Assembly (NCBI GenBank): GCA_964448285.1
Contig: CAYUWG010000046.1
Coordinates: 1 to 31,610 of the forward strand
Direction: 5' to 3'
DNA from: CAYUWG01 sp964448285
GTDB lineage: Bacteria > Bacteroidota > Ignavibacteria > SZUA-365
Length of the DNA: 31,610 nt
The notes under the pieces were generated by a model that saw only the letters and a list, made by a program, of their open reading frames with translations, made no database searches and was not told where the DNA came from. The position numbers were made by a program, and so were the translations under genes. This document shows positions 1-8,733 of the stretch, in pieces. The stretch's first letter is position 1. Every line of letters starts with the position of its first letter.

Positions 1-22
1 CAGTACTCTGATCATGCGCGTC

Positions 23-715
23 TCACCGCTCGCTCAAGGGATAGTAGATCAATCCGAACGAGATTTCCTGGTAGTTGTCGCGGACGTTCGATACCCAGCC
101 ATCGAGGTTGTCGGTCGTGGTAATGGTCTTCGTGAAGTGGTAATACACGTCGAAGGTTTTTCCCACTGTCCACACAAGTCCGATACCGAGAGGGAACAGT
201 CCGGCAATTCGTGTATCCGACCGATAGTGCGGCCACATAGCTTCCATCTGCGGCGTCTTGAGGGTAACACCCGGTGAAAAGTACATGAAACCCGCGCCGG
301 CGAATATGAACGGGCGTAATTCAAAAAGCTCGATGAATTCGAGCGAAGCGCAGAGCGACGTCGTGAATGAGTCCATGCGAAAATCGTATGTCTGCGAAGT
401 CGCTCCCATCGGCGTATATGCGAGCGTTCCGCGAAGGCCGAACGCGCCGATAGCACTCGGAAGACTGAACAGCCTGCGATGGATCGTCGCAGAGACGCTG
501 ACCTTCCAGACGTTCTCCCCATTTGGAAATGCAGAACTTCCATCCACGTCACCGCTGTAAGTGACAATCCCAAGGCCGCCGCCGAATCCGAAACTCTCGG
601 CGCGCACGGGTTTGCGAACCGGCGGCTCGGAAATGCGCATTTGCGCGACGCTCACGCTTCCGACGAGAAACACGACCGGAATGGATGCGGCGAGGAGTTG
701 AGCAATCGAATTCAC
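23..715 (-). CDS. Small outer-membrane beta-barrel protein, function unknown
   Basis: A 230-residue protein starting at a GTG codon. The first ~24 residues form a signal peptide (hydrophobic stretch followed by 'SVSVAQ'), which supports this start although no Shine-Dalgarno is visible. The rest has alternating hydrophobic and polar residues and many Gly/aromatic residues ('FGFGGGLGIVTYSGD', 'FIFAGAGFMYFSPG', 'EISFGLIYYPLSER'), as in 8-stranded outer-membrane barrels of the OmpA/PorT-like type. It lies 48 bp downstream of the rhomboid gene on the same strand and is probably cotranscribed with it. No enzyme motif is seen and I cannot name a function. The barrel call is inferred from composition and strand periodicity only. 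Confidence 0.7.
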   Translation of the reverse strand: MNSIAQLLAASIPVVFLVGSVSVAQMRISEPPVRKPVRAESFGFGGGLGIVTYSGDVDGSSAFPNGENVWKVSVSATIHRRLFSLPSAIGAFGLRGTLAYTPMGATSQTYDFRMDSFTTSLCASLEFIELFELRPFIFAGAGFMYFSPGVTLKTPQMEAMWPHYRSDTRIAGLFPLGIGLVWTVGKTFDVYYHFTKTITTTDNLDGWVSNVRDNYQEISFGLIYYPLSER

Positions 716-763
716 ACGCAGAAAATCGTATTCGCAAGCGTGGAATGCAATGAGTCTATCGAT

Positions 764-1366
764 TTAGAGAAGTTCAATCAGTGCGTCGATGAAAGAGAAT
801 AACCTGTCTGGATAGAGCGACGCAGTGATGGCGAGTCCCGTGAGTGCGCCGTACAAGTGGATGTCGTGTCCGATGTTGCCCCAACTTCTCTTCGCACCGA
901 AAGAGCTGATGACGAGGAAGAGAACACCGAAAAGCGGATACGGAATGGGTATTGGAATGAGAAAGATGAAGATGCTGCTTCCCGGAAAGAACAACATCCC
1001 GCTGAAGTACAAGCCTGCAATCGCTCCCGACGCACCGAGTGCCTTGTAATGCGGATTGTTCGCGTTGCGAAACACCGCCGGCAGTGCGCCGACCACGAGA
1101 CTGCCGAAATAGATCAATAAGAACTCCGTCGTTCCGATGAGTCGTTCAATGGCGAACGCGATCGAGAAGTAAGAGAACAGATTGAAGAACAGGTGCGAAT
1201 AGTCCGCATGAACGAAACCGTACAGCAAAAGGCGATCGAAACGGCCGCGTGCGATATCCTGCGGGAAGAGAAGACACCGCTGAAGGAATGCTCGTCGTTT
1301 GAAAGCGATGAAGCTGAAGGAGAACGTGAGAACGAGTATGATAGCGGCGGCAGGCGTGGGATGCAT
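764..1366 (-). CDS. Rhomboid family intramembrane serine protease
   Basis: A 200-residue, very hydrophobic protein with about six membrane helices, the minimal bacterial rhomboid core. Family signatures are present in order: His53/His58/Asn62 in helix 2 ('HADYSHLFFN'), the nucleophile Ser113 in 'GASGAIAG', and the catalytic His170 in 'HLYGALTG', matching HxxGxxxG. Rhomboids cleave transmembrane segments of substrate proteins inside the inner membrane. All active-site residues are intact, so it should be active. It follows the ECF sigma/anti-sigma pair on the same strand but is separated from it by a good terminator, so it probably has its own promoter or depends on read-through. The substrate is unknown; the neighbouring single-span anti-sigma-like protein is one candidate. 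Confidence 0.93.
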   Translation of the reverse strand: MHPTPAAAIILVLTFSFSFIAFKRRAFLQRCLLFPQDIARGRFDRLLLYGFVHADYSHLFFNLFSYFSIAFAIERLIGTTEFLLIYFGSLVVGALPAVFRNANNPHYKALGASGAIAGLYFSGMLFFPGSSIFIFLIPIPIPYPLFGVLFLVISSFGAKRSWGNIGHDIHLYGALTGLAITASLYPDRLFSFIDALIELL

Positions 1367-1402
1367 GATCTTCGGTTGCTCTGTGGTGGTCTTCCCTTTC
1401 CC

Positions 1403-1434
1403 AAAATAAAAAACGGCTGCGCGATACAGCCGTT
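1403..1434 (-). terminator. Rho-independent terminator of the sigma/anti-sigma operon
   Basis: On the minus strand, just after the stop of the anti-sigma-like gene, a perfect 8-bp stem (AACGGCTG/CAGCCGTT, arms at 1412-1419 and 1427-1434) with a 7-nt loop is followed by a T-rich tract (TTTTTATTTT). The spacing and T-tract are those of an intrinsic terminator. It separates the sigma operon from the rhomboid gene. Confidence 0.85.
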
Positions 1435-1458
1435 GCGTTCACTTTTCTCGATGAGAAA

Positions 1459-2721
1459 TCAAAATCCGATTGCCACTCCTGCGGTCCATCCGAGCTTGTT
1501 CGTCTGGTACCAGACGTCTTCAATCTGGTACTTCAGCAGCGTGCCTTCTACTCCGACGTTCAGCATGGAGAAATGCGTGGGAAAGATTTCGAACCCGATG
1601 CGCATCTTGCCGAGCAGACCTTCCTGCGTGCCTCCGAGAACCGTTCTGCCATACGGATAGACGAAGTTGAGGAAACCCAAGTCGGGGAACGATGCCTTCC
1701 ACACAAGCCCCACCCAATCGAGCATGACATTGCGGCGATAGATACCCGGAATCCACGGCTGGACCTGCGGCGCCACGCGCTTGATGTTGTAATCCGTCGT
1801 CTCATCCTGGGGTGGATTGATCGAAGCGAATTCCTGGCCGAAAGCCTCTCGCCCGTATTCAACGCCGAGAGCATGGTAGTCCGAGAGCTTGTACACGATG
1901 CTGAACGCGACGTCCTTGAACATTTCGGAAGCGTTCGGAGGGAGATCGACGTTCGGCTGGGAAGTGCTGTTAAGCATTCGCATCTCAACGACGAAGTTCG
2001 AAAGGAATGATGACGAGCGACTGAAGAAGAAGTGCGGACTCTCGGGCGGATTCTCACGAAGGTCGGCAATGTGTTTCGTCCTGAATGCTTCACCCGATTC
2101 CGTGGTTGTGATTTCCGCCGGGTGATGTTCAGCGATATCGGAAGCGTGTATCGATGGTTCGGTCTCTGCTTCGAACGCTCCCTCACGATCGATAGCCGGG
2201 AATGCCGGTATGAAACTCGACGAGAGGGAACGCACCGTTTTTGCCTTAATGCTCGCCCTTTCCTCGACTGCTCGTTGAGGCGACGGTGTTTGCACCTGTG
2301 GAGCCTGAGTCACCGGCACGCTCTGCATTATTTCCGGAAGCGTTGTGATGCGTTGGTCATCGGGTTGGAAGAACAGGATGTATGCGATGATGAGGAATGA
2401 AGTCGTCATCAATGCCGTGATCGCATAAGGGACGTATGCTGCGATCGCGGTGCCGACGCGTTGGAACCACGTTGCAGTGATCCCAACGGCATTTTCAACA
2501 GCGGGGATGTGCAAGCCAAGTTGTTCGAAGATGCCATGCGTCACAACAGCGGGCGTTGTGATGTGCATGACGTCTTGCTTGACGAACGAATGGATTTTCA
2601 TGTGCTCGGCGAATTCCTTCCGCAAGTCGGCGTCGTTTGCCATGCGTTCGAAAAGAACGTCCTCGGAGGTACCGTCGAGTCCTTCGTCAAAGTATTTATG
2701 GATGAGATCGGAGTAGGACAT
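1459..2721 (-). CDS. Anti-sigma-factor-like membrane protein with barrel-like C-terminal domain
   Basis: A 420-residue protein encoded 17 bp after the ECF sigma gene, probably its regulatory partner. Residues 1-90 are a soluble helical domain without a zinc-finger HxxxCxxC motif. Residues ~97-118 form a single transmembrane helix ('ITALMTTSFLIIAYILFF'). Residues ~120-230 are a Pro/Ser/Thr/Glu-rich linker. Residues ~230-420 are rich in alternating strands and aromatics and end in Phe ('GWTAGVAIGF'), like an outer-membrane barrel with a terminal beta-signal. The position and the N-in single-span layout fit an anti-sigma factor, but I recognise no named anti-sigma domain. A barrel-like domain attached to an inner-membrane anchor is odd: it could instead be a periplasmic beta domain. 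The start is ATG with no clear Shine-Dalgarno. Confidence 0.7.
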   Translation of the reverse strand: MSYSDLIHKYFDEGLDGTSEDVLFERMANDADLRKEFAEHMKIHSFVKQDVMHITTPAVVTHGIFEQLGLHIPAVENAVGITATWFQRVGTAIAAYVPYAITALMTTSFLIIAYILFFQPDDQRITTLPEIMQSVPVTQAPQVQTPSPQRAVEERASIKAKTVRSLSSSFIPAFPAIDREGAFEAETEPSIHASDIAEHHPAEITTTESGEAFRTKHIADLRENPPESPHFFFSRSSSFLSNFVVEMRMLNSTSQPNVDLPPNASEMFKDVAFSIVYKLSDYHALGVEYGREAFGQEFASINPPQDETTDYNIKRVAPQVQPWIPGIYRRNVMLDWVGLVWKASFPDLGFLNFVYPYGRTVLGGTQEGLLGKMRIGFEIFPTHFSMLNVGVEGTLLKYQIEDVWYQTNKLGWTAGVAIGF

Positions 2722-2738
2722 ACGAATTCAGGAGAGGT

Positions 2739-3302
2739 CTATTGGAATTTGGATACATCAGCGATATAGGGTGAAAGGATTTCGCGCAGTTGATCTTTCG
2801 CGCGCATGACACGCACCTTCAGCGCGGAGATGGAGTCCCCAGTGATATCGGCGATTTCCTTGTAAGAGAAACCCTCATAGAACCGCAGGATGAATGCTTC
2901 CCGGTAAGGAAGCTCGAGCAGTTCGAGCGCAGACCGAATGATGTTGAAGAGTTCTTCGCGTTCATACAACGGGATATGTCCGATGTTGTCTGCTTCATCG
3001 AAAGGAGACCAGCGCGAATTGTTTCTCTGCGAATTCAAGAAGATGTTTCGCGCACTGCGTATCAGGTACGGAAGGATATTGTTGACCACACCGCTTTCCC
3101 TGTTGTGGCGGTAAAAGCGAATGAAGGTCTCCTGGAAAATATCCTTCGCATCATCAGGATGGCCGGTCAATCGAAGACAGAACATGTAGGTCTTGTGTGC
3201 ATATCTCGCATAGATCTCAGAGAACGCCGCGTTTTTCTCCTTCCGGTCGTTTTGAAAAACCCGGAAAAGATCCTCGTCCGTGTACGATTCATAGTGTGGC
3301 AT
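2739..3302 (-). CDS. ECF-type RNA polymerase sigma factor (sigma-70 family)
   Basis: 187 residues, the usual ECF length. Region 2 spans ~25-95 and includes the core-binding and -10 recognition helix ('DAKDIFQETFIRFYRH'). Region 4 spans ~120-180 with the helix-turn-helix 'GFSYKEIADITGDSISALK', which recognises the -35 element. Regions 1 and 3 are absent, as expected for this class. It directs RNA polymerase to a small stress or envelope regulon and is normally held by the anti-sigma factor encoded next, here 17 bp downstream. The ATG start has only a weak Shine-Dalgarno. Upstream, on the same strand, an AAC(3362-3364)...GTC(3342-3344) pair 17 nt apart could be an autoregulated ECF promoter, but this is tentative. 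Confidence 0.93.
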   Translation of the reverse strand: MPHYESYTDEDLFRVFQNDRKEKNAAFSEIYARYAHKTYMFCLRLTGHPDDAKDIFQETFIRFYRHNRESGVVNNILPYLIRSARNIFLNSQRNNSRWSPFDEADNIGHIPLYEREELFNIIRSALELLELPYREAFILRFYEGFSYKEIADITGDSISALKVRVMRAKDQLREILSPYIADVSKFQ

Positions 3303-3475
3303 ATCTCAGAGTCTTCTGATGGAGCGATCCTCCAGGTTCAAGACACAGAAGTCGCAAAGTCGTTACATCCAACAGGAAGATGTCCCTTCCATTTCTCCGA
3401 TTGCTTCTTTGGTTAAATGGAATGGACATGCTTTTCTCTAAGAGGGCTGATAGAGCGATGCCCTCCGCTATGACA

Positions 3476-4081
3476 TCAGGACTTGCGTTTGATCGAACAT
3501 CCGAGGGATTTCGTGGCTTCCGGATCGATGGCCATCCCGCTGGCAAGCGCCTTCATCGCATTCATAAGATAGGGCTGTTCAACCTTGTCGGCGTTCTTGA
3601 AATTATCGTCGATTGCGCCACGGTATTTCAGCAACCACTCATCGCTGAAAAGGAATACGTGCGGTGTACGGTTCGCGCCAAATGCATCGGCAAGTTCCGA
3701 GTTCGTATCGACGACGTATGGGAAGGTGTACTTTTTCTCCTTCGCATGTTCGGCCATTTCTTCGAACGAATCGACGCCATCGCGCTGCCCTTCGTTTGAG
3801 TTTACCAACACCATTCCGATCCCAAGTTCTTTAGCCAACTCGGCGAGTTTCGGATAGCGGTCTTCCCACGCAACAACGTAAGGACAGGTGTTGCAGGAAA
3901 AAATGACGAGTAGGCCGTTCTTTCCCATCAGGCTTTCCAACGTCACTTCCGAACCGGAAACATCGAGCAGTTTGACCGAAGTCTTCGGCGCCTTTGCACC
4001 GATTTCCAATTCCTTCGGAGAGAACGCCGAGAGCGATAGGGTTAGGAGAAGGGCGGTGGTTACGAAAAATGGGAGTTTCAT
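3476..4081 (-). CDS. Secreted thioredoxin-like peroxiredoxin/redoxin family protein
   Basis: A 201-residue protein with a signal peptide at 1-19 and an AhpC/TSA-type thioredoxin fold. The redox motif is Cys63-Asn-Thr-Cys66 ('FSCNTCPYVV'), and 'GANRTPHVFLF' contains the cis-Pro loop. The pattern CNTCPYV...W is typical of the thioredoxin family proteins of the PRX-like group. It probably acts as a periplasmic thiol oxidoreductase; the substrate is unknown. I chose ATG at 4081 because AAAGGA sits 7 nt upstream and the signal peptide begins there; a longer in-frame reading would overlap the candidate promoter. It is divergent from the HD-domain gene. Confidence 0.88.
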   Translation of the reverse strand: MKLPFFVTTALLLTLSLSAFSPKELEIGAKAPKTSVKLLDVSGSEVTLESLMGKNGLLVIFSCNTCPYVVAWEDRYPKLAELAKELGIGMVLVNSNEGQRDGVDSFEEMAEHAKEKKYTFPYVVDTNSELADAFGANRTPHVFLFSDEWLLKYRGAIDDNFKNADKVEQPYLMNAMKALASGMAIDPEATKSLGCSIKRKS

Positions 4082-4118
4082 TTGTGTCCTTTCAAAAGTG
4101 GTCCATTGTTTCCGTTGC

Positions 4119-4147
4119 ATTATAGGCAACATCGCCGCTTTGCGCAA
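4119..4147 (-). promoter_or_regulatory. Candidate promoter of the redoxin gene
   Basis: The minus strand reads TTGCGC (4147-4142), a 17-nt spacer, then a perfect TATAAT (4124-4119), about 38 nt before the ATG at 4081. The -35 match is partial (3 of 6), so this rests mainly on the -10 hexamer and the spacing. Confidence 0.45.
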
Positions 4148-4235
4148 TGGCTTCTTCCGTCCCCTTCACGCCGATTAACCGCAACATCGTTACAGACGCT
4201 GTGTTCTCTTGCCGTAAATCACTATCGTTGATCCC

Positions 4236-4790
4236 ATGAAATCACGAACCGAAGCGCTCGAACTTTTGCACGAATTCACTCAATCTGAAAGCCTCCGAAA
4301 ACATGCCTACGCCGTTGAAGCCGCCATGCGCGCGTATGCGGAAAAGCTTGGCGGAGACGTCTATGAGTGGGGAATCACCGGACTGCTCCATGATTTCGAC
4401 TACGAGCAGCATCCGTCTGCGGAAGAACATCCCTTCTTCGGAAACAGGATTCTCGAAGAACAGGGTTGGCCCGAACACATCCGCCGCGCAATCATGTCGC
4501 ATGGTGACCATACGGGCATCGCGCGCCTGACGCCGATGGAACACGCACTTTTCGCGTGCGACGAACTCAGCGGTTTTCTGATGGCCGTCGCCTACGTCCG
4601 GCCGGACAAAAAAATCGCAAGCGTCGAGGTGAAATCGGTGAAGAAGAAGATGAAGGACAAAGCGTTCGCACGCGCGGTCTCTCGCGAGGACCTGTTACGC
4701 GGCGCTGAAGAACTCGGCATAGAGTTCGACGAGCACGTTGCGTTTGTTATTCAAGCATTATCGAAAGAAGCGGAACGGCTGGGGGTGTGA
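4236..4790 (+). CDS. HD-domain protein (predicted metal-dependent phosphohydrolase)
   Basis: 184 residues. The HD superfamily metal ligands are visible: His23 ('RKHAYAVE'), the His52-Asp53 doublet in 'GLLHDFDYEQHP', His89/His92 in 'SHGDHTG', and Asp109 in 'ACDELSG'. Family members of this length hydrolyse phosphate esters of nucleotides or are uncharacterised; the substrate cannot be told from sequence. The C-terminal third is Lys-rich ('KSVKKKMKDKAFARAVSR') and helical. It is transcribed divergently from the redoxin gene and converges with the DUF3160 gene, with only 9 bp between the two stops and no clear terminator. Confidence 0.9.
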   Translation: MKSRTEALELLHEFTQSESLRKHAYAVEAAMRAYAEKLGGDVYEWGITGLLHDFDYEQHPSAEEHPFFGNRILEEQGWPEHIRRAIMSHGDHTGIARLTPMEHALFACDELSGFLMAVAYVRPDKKIASVEVKSVKKKMKDKAFARAVSREDLLRGAEELGIEFDEHVAFVIQALSKEAERLGV

Positions 4791-4799
4791 GGCGATCGT

Positions 4800-7700
4800 T
4801 TATCGCAACAATGTCATGTGTTTAAGTTGGTGATATGCCCCAGCTTTAAGTCGTAGGAAGTAAATACCAGACGGAACATTGACTCCCTGATCATTCAGGC
4901 CTGACCACCGATATTCATGTAGTCCTGGCTCAAGCAATTTTCCGGATACTATTCGTTTAACCAGATTTCCTCGAACGTCGAACAGTTCGAGAACGATATA
5001 TTCGCGCTTTCCTAGTTCGATTTGAATCGTTGTGACCAGACTGAAAGGATTCGGGAATGCAGAATGAATCAATGCGATTTTTCGCTTCGATGCATTTTCT
5101 GAAACACTTGTCGGAATGACTGCAACGCCACGGGACGGAATCAAGATCGTGGAGTGGTGACTATCGTTGGTCCTTGCGATCACTGTATCCGAATAGAATC
5201 CAGGAACCGTCGGAGAAAAGCGTACCACACACACTCGATCACCTCCCGGCTGGACCAATAGAGAGTCTTGCAGGATGAACATGGAATTTGTGCCACTGAG
5301 CATTGCAAGATCCGTGATATGCAATTCCCGATCTCCCGAATTTCGGAAAATGATCGCTTTCTCAATGTGGGTCCCAATTGAAGCGGTATCGAAAAACAAT
5401 GTATTCAGTGACCAAGATACATTCGGGCCTTTGAAACCGATAGCACGAAGGAAGATATCTCTGGTTGGTTGAACTGTATCGCCAAGTGTGAGTCGTAACT
5501 GCGATGCAAACTGCTTCGCCTCTTGTGGCTGAAAGACTACGGTAAAAGTAGCGGTCCGTCCAGTGGAGATCTCTGACTGGTAATCGGTTAGCGAAAAGAA
5601 TGATGAATCGCGTCCAAGGAAACGCTGTGAAAGGATGCGTAGCGCTGCGGTACCGGTATTCTGAATGTTGAAGTGTTCTTCAAGGCTCTGGTCGATTGGT
5701 GCTTCTCCAAAATCGATCGTATCACGCGAAACTGAGTAACCGACGCTCGGAGAAAACGAGGCGATTGCAGTCAATGGTGTCGCCATGACGGGATTGTATA
5801 TAGAATTGCTTCCGATTTCTACGGAAGCATGGAACGTTCCCGTATCAGTTGGAGAGCATGTTATCGATAATGAGTAGACGATCCCTGGCTGAATAATAAT
5901 CGGTGGCGCTGCGCTCGATGAAAAGATTGACGCATGCTCACCAGTGAATGAGATGTCTGATATCGTGAGAGCTGAATATCCTGAATTCATGACACGCAAC
6001 ACTTTCGATTGCGGCTGGCTGACGATTGCATTGAATACCAGTGAGTGATCGATCCGTTCTAACCTTGCATTGTTCAGATAGGCGTGCCCATTCAATCGGA
6101 TGACATACTGCGATGGAATGCTATTCCCAAGCGTGATGATGATATCCGCTTCGTGATTCCCGATGTCCTCAGGTCTATATTGGATATGAATCTCCATTGA
6201 CTCGAAAGGTTCGATCACTTGCGGGAGCGAATCGACGAGTGAAAAATACGATCCATGAGAACCTGTGAATTGCGCTTCGACCGAACTTACCGGTGACATT
6301 CCAACATTTCTAATCAGGATTGAACGTATTTCCGATTCCCCTTTCGCAACGCTGAGAAAATCAAGTTTTGTCGAGTCGATAGCAGTGATCGCGTATCCCA
6401 GAGTCTCGTCACGACGGTTCCCAACGGAATCAGCCATATACTGATGCACGAAGCGTGGCCGCAATGCTTGACGATTGTTGAGAACGGATTCCCACTCGCT
6501 GTTTGCATACCTCTTGAAATTCGAGGTTGTCGTTTCGTAGTAGCTGAAACACGGCCCTACATAGGCCATTGGACCATCAGGACGTTCGAAGATAAACACA
6601 CCAAGGTTCGGTTTCCCCGTCCCAACGTGAACCACATATCCGACAAAATTGCCGGACTCATCCGTTGGGCAAGTATGGACGTCAGCAACGATGTAGTTGG
6701 TGTGCTTGTCATCGTCCTCTATGTGCGCAGTGGAATTGTAAAACAACAATCTCGGTAACCAGCCTTCGAACGGTCTTGTGTTATCACAATTGATCGGACT
6801 CCCGCGGTAAAGTGCGCATCTGAGAAAATCTTTTTCCCCTGCTGAAAGAGCGACGCCGGCGAGTTCCTTCACTGCAACAGTTTTGAGAATACCCATTACA
6901 TATCCTAATGAATCATAGTAGGTTCGTATGCGATCAGGGAGATTCAATGCGATAGATTGCGTATAAGCTCGCTGTGCGAAACGTTTCAAAGCATCGTAGA
7001 AAGCCGGAATTGGCTCAACGTAAACATCCGGGTAGCTGCAAACATATGTGTTCGTATATGACTGTGCAACGTAAAGAATGTAATCATGACGCAACTCAGC
7101 CCATGAACCAAGTTGTGTGTTCATCTTTTGTTTCCAGTAAGCTTCCGTTCTCATCGTTGGCGGCAGGTCGGAAACAGAAGCAGGTGGACGAAGCGAGCGA
7201 ATAGCATTTAGCCAACCGGAATATTGTGACCGCTCCCAATATGCCGAGTTGAATGAATCGGTTAAATAACGAAGCGCGGAAAGATTTCGTGCATACGAAT
7301 ATCGATCGATTTCAGCGATGTTCTCACGACCTGCAATGTTGTTTCCTAAAACAAAAAGCATATCCAACGAACTCGGAAGATTGCGAAAGATCTTCCGGTT
7401 GTCGAAGGTGATCTTGTCATAAACAACGTTCGTAAAGATATATGAATCCAGGGTGAAGCGCTGCCCAAGAAGCGCAAACATGGTTGGGGCTTGAGCTGGG
7501 GACGGTGATAATAGATCTCCAGAGATTATATGAGAAAGAACTGCCTGTGAGGAATATGGCTTAGCCCTCAAAGCGGCTTGGAAACGTTGAAGTGTTGTCT
7601 CATCCAGCAACTCAGCAGCTTCCTGAACACCGACTTGTGCGGCAAGTTCGTCGAGGTTTGCAAGGGTGACATTGTTCTGTTGACCGACGATAAGCATCAG

Positions 7701-8597
7701 GATATCGTCGATCGTGTCTAAGGCCGCTCTCACTTCGGATATTCGAGTCAATTCCCACAGGAGCATTGCATCGATGGTTTGACGTTGGATGTCCTCGGGT
7801 GGTATAGATGAATCGGCAGGTGTTGAAAGGAGAATGTCTGTTCTGCCTAACCACATCATCGTGCGAAAATAGTTCTGAAGCGCTGCCGTGCTTTCGTAAT
7901 GACCACGCGGTTTGAATTGACTGAAATCGAAGAATCGTGGCGCGGACATCATGATACTGCGTTCAACCATTCGATACGAGAGGATATCAGACGTTATTTT
8001 ATTGACAGTGTGCAGGTTGCGAAAGAATATGGGTCCGTTACTTGCACCGAGCAAGTTGAGTGTGACACTCAGATAAACGTCCACATCATCGATGTTCGCC
8101 ATCAATCGTGGATTCGTGTATGATGCAAGACCCATTCTCATTTGAATGATCGCTTCTCGCAACTTCGAAATGATTACCGTCTGCTCGATCTCTTTCAAAA
8201 TCTCACTCTGGGAACGATGCATCAGGTGCAAGAACACATCGGTCGAAAGGAACAACGGAAGATCTTTATGCCAAACACTCTCGATCGCGTGAAAGAAGTT
8301 GATCGATTTGAAGCGGTCGCTTACCATGAAGCCATTTTTAAGAAGCAATTCTCTTTCCCCGGTCGTGAGGTTGTACTTCGCTATGACCGAATCGAGATAG
8401 GAAACCGGTTTGTTGAAAGTCGCTCGATCAGCAAGCTGTGGCGTGGGATACTCGAGACACAATTGTGCTGCCGACATATCTTTTCGTGATTCGAGATATG
8501 ACCGGTACTTCTCCATTTCAAAAGTCTGTGAAATGCAATGGAACGAAAGAAACCCAATCAATGCAATCGAAAAATGAAAGCGCGTAAAGATGATCAT
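4800..8597 (-). CDS. Large secreted DUF3160 protein with Hydin-like repeats and T9SS sorting domain
   Basis: A 1265-residue protein. The start is ATG at 8597: GGAG lies 6 nt upstream and a clean signal peptide follows ('MIIFTRFHFSIALIGFLS', cleavage near 'CISQTF'); reading further upstream would only extend into the intergenic region. Residues ~60-730 are a DUF3160-type helical domain ('LFLSTDVFLHLMHRSQSEIL', 'GSWAELRHDYILYVAQSY'). Residues ~735-1165 hold about four ~100-residue choice-of-anchor-D/Hydin-like Ig repeats, each built around phrases such as 'NVGMSPVSS', 'NSGYSALTISDI', 'NTGTAALRIL' and 'NSGDRELHITDL'. Residues ~1185-1265 are a type A T9SS sorting domain ('FPNPFSLVTTIQIEL', 'LFDVRGNLVKRI', 'SGIYFLRLKAG'). 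It is predicted to be exported through the outer membrane and displayed on the surface. The role of DUF3160 is unknown. Confidence 0.9.
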   Translation of the reverse strand: MIIFTRFHFSIALIGFLSFHCISQTFEMEKYRSYLESRKDMSAAQLCLEYPTPQLADRATFNKPVSYLDSVIAKYNLTTGERELLLKNGFMVSDRFKSINFFHAIESVWHKDLPLFLSTDVFLHLMHRSQSEILKEIEQTVIISKLREAIIQMRMGLASYTNPRLMANIDDVDVYLSVTLNLLGASNGPIFFRNLHTVNKITSDILSYRMVERSIMMSAPRFFDFSQFKPRGHYESTAALQNYFRTMMWLGRTDILLSTPADSSIPPEDIQRQTIDAMLLWELTRISEVRAALDTIDDILMLIVGQQNNVTLANLDELAAQVGVQEAAELLDETTLQRFQAALRAKPYSSQAVLSHIISGDLLSPSPAQAPTMFALLGQRFTLDSYIFTNVVYDKITFDNRKIFRNLPSSLDMLFVLGNNIAGRENIAEIDRYSYARNLSALRYLTDSFNSAYWERSQYSGWLNAIRSLRPPASVSDLPPTMRTEAYWKQKMNTQLGSWAELRHDYILYVAQSYTNTYVCSYPDVYVEPIPAFYDALKRFAQRAYTQSIALNLPDRIRTYYDSLGYVMGILKTVAVKELAGVALSAGEKDFLRCALYRGSPINCDNTRPFEGWLPRLLFYNSTAHIEDDDKHTNYIVADVHTCPTDESGNFVGYVVHVGTGKPNLGVFIFERPDGPMAYVGPCFSYYETTTSNFKRYANSEWESVLNNRQALRPRFVHQYMADSVGNRRDETLGYAITAIDSTKLDFLSVAKGESEIRSILIRNVGMSPVSSVEAQFTGSHGSYFSLVDSLPQVIEPFESMEIHIQYRPEDIGNHEADIIITLGNSIPSQYVIRLNGHAYLNNARLERIDHSLVFNAIVSQPQSKVLRVMNSGYSALTISDISFTGEHASIFSSSAAPPIIIQPGIVYSLSITCSPTDTGTFHASVEIGSNSIYNPVMATPLTAIASFSPSVGYSVSRDTIDFGEAPIDQSLEEHFNIQNTGTAALRILSQRFLGRDSSFFSLTDYQSEISTGRTATFTVVFQPQEAKQFASQLRLTLGDTVQPTRDIFLRAIGFKGPNVSWSLNTLFFDTASIGTHIEKAIIFRNSGDRELHITDLAMLSGTNSMFILQDSLLVQPGGDRVCVVRFSPTVPGFYSDTVIARTNDSHHSTILIPSRGVAVIPTSVSENASKRKIALIHSAFPNPFSLVTTIQIELGKREYIVLELFDVRGNLVKRIVSGKLLEPGLHEYRWSGLNDQGVNVPSGIYFLRLKAGAYHQLKHMTLLR

Positions 8598-8733
8598 GGT
8601 AATCTCCGGGTTCGTGATCGAATCGATTCCGATGGAATATATCTCTTGCTTTTTCGAGAAGCAATTGAAAATCGGGGATGTCCTCTGCCTCGCGAGAAAA
8701 TGATTTTCCGTTGGGACATATAACCTTTCGTCT

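Noticed and set aside
3443..3466. Terminator after the redoxin gene
   Set aside because: Only a 6-bp stem with a 12-nt loop and no T-tract on the minus strand; too weak to call.
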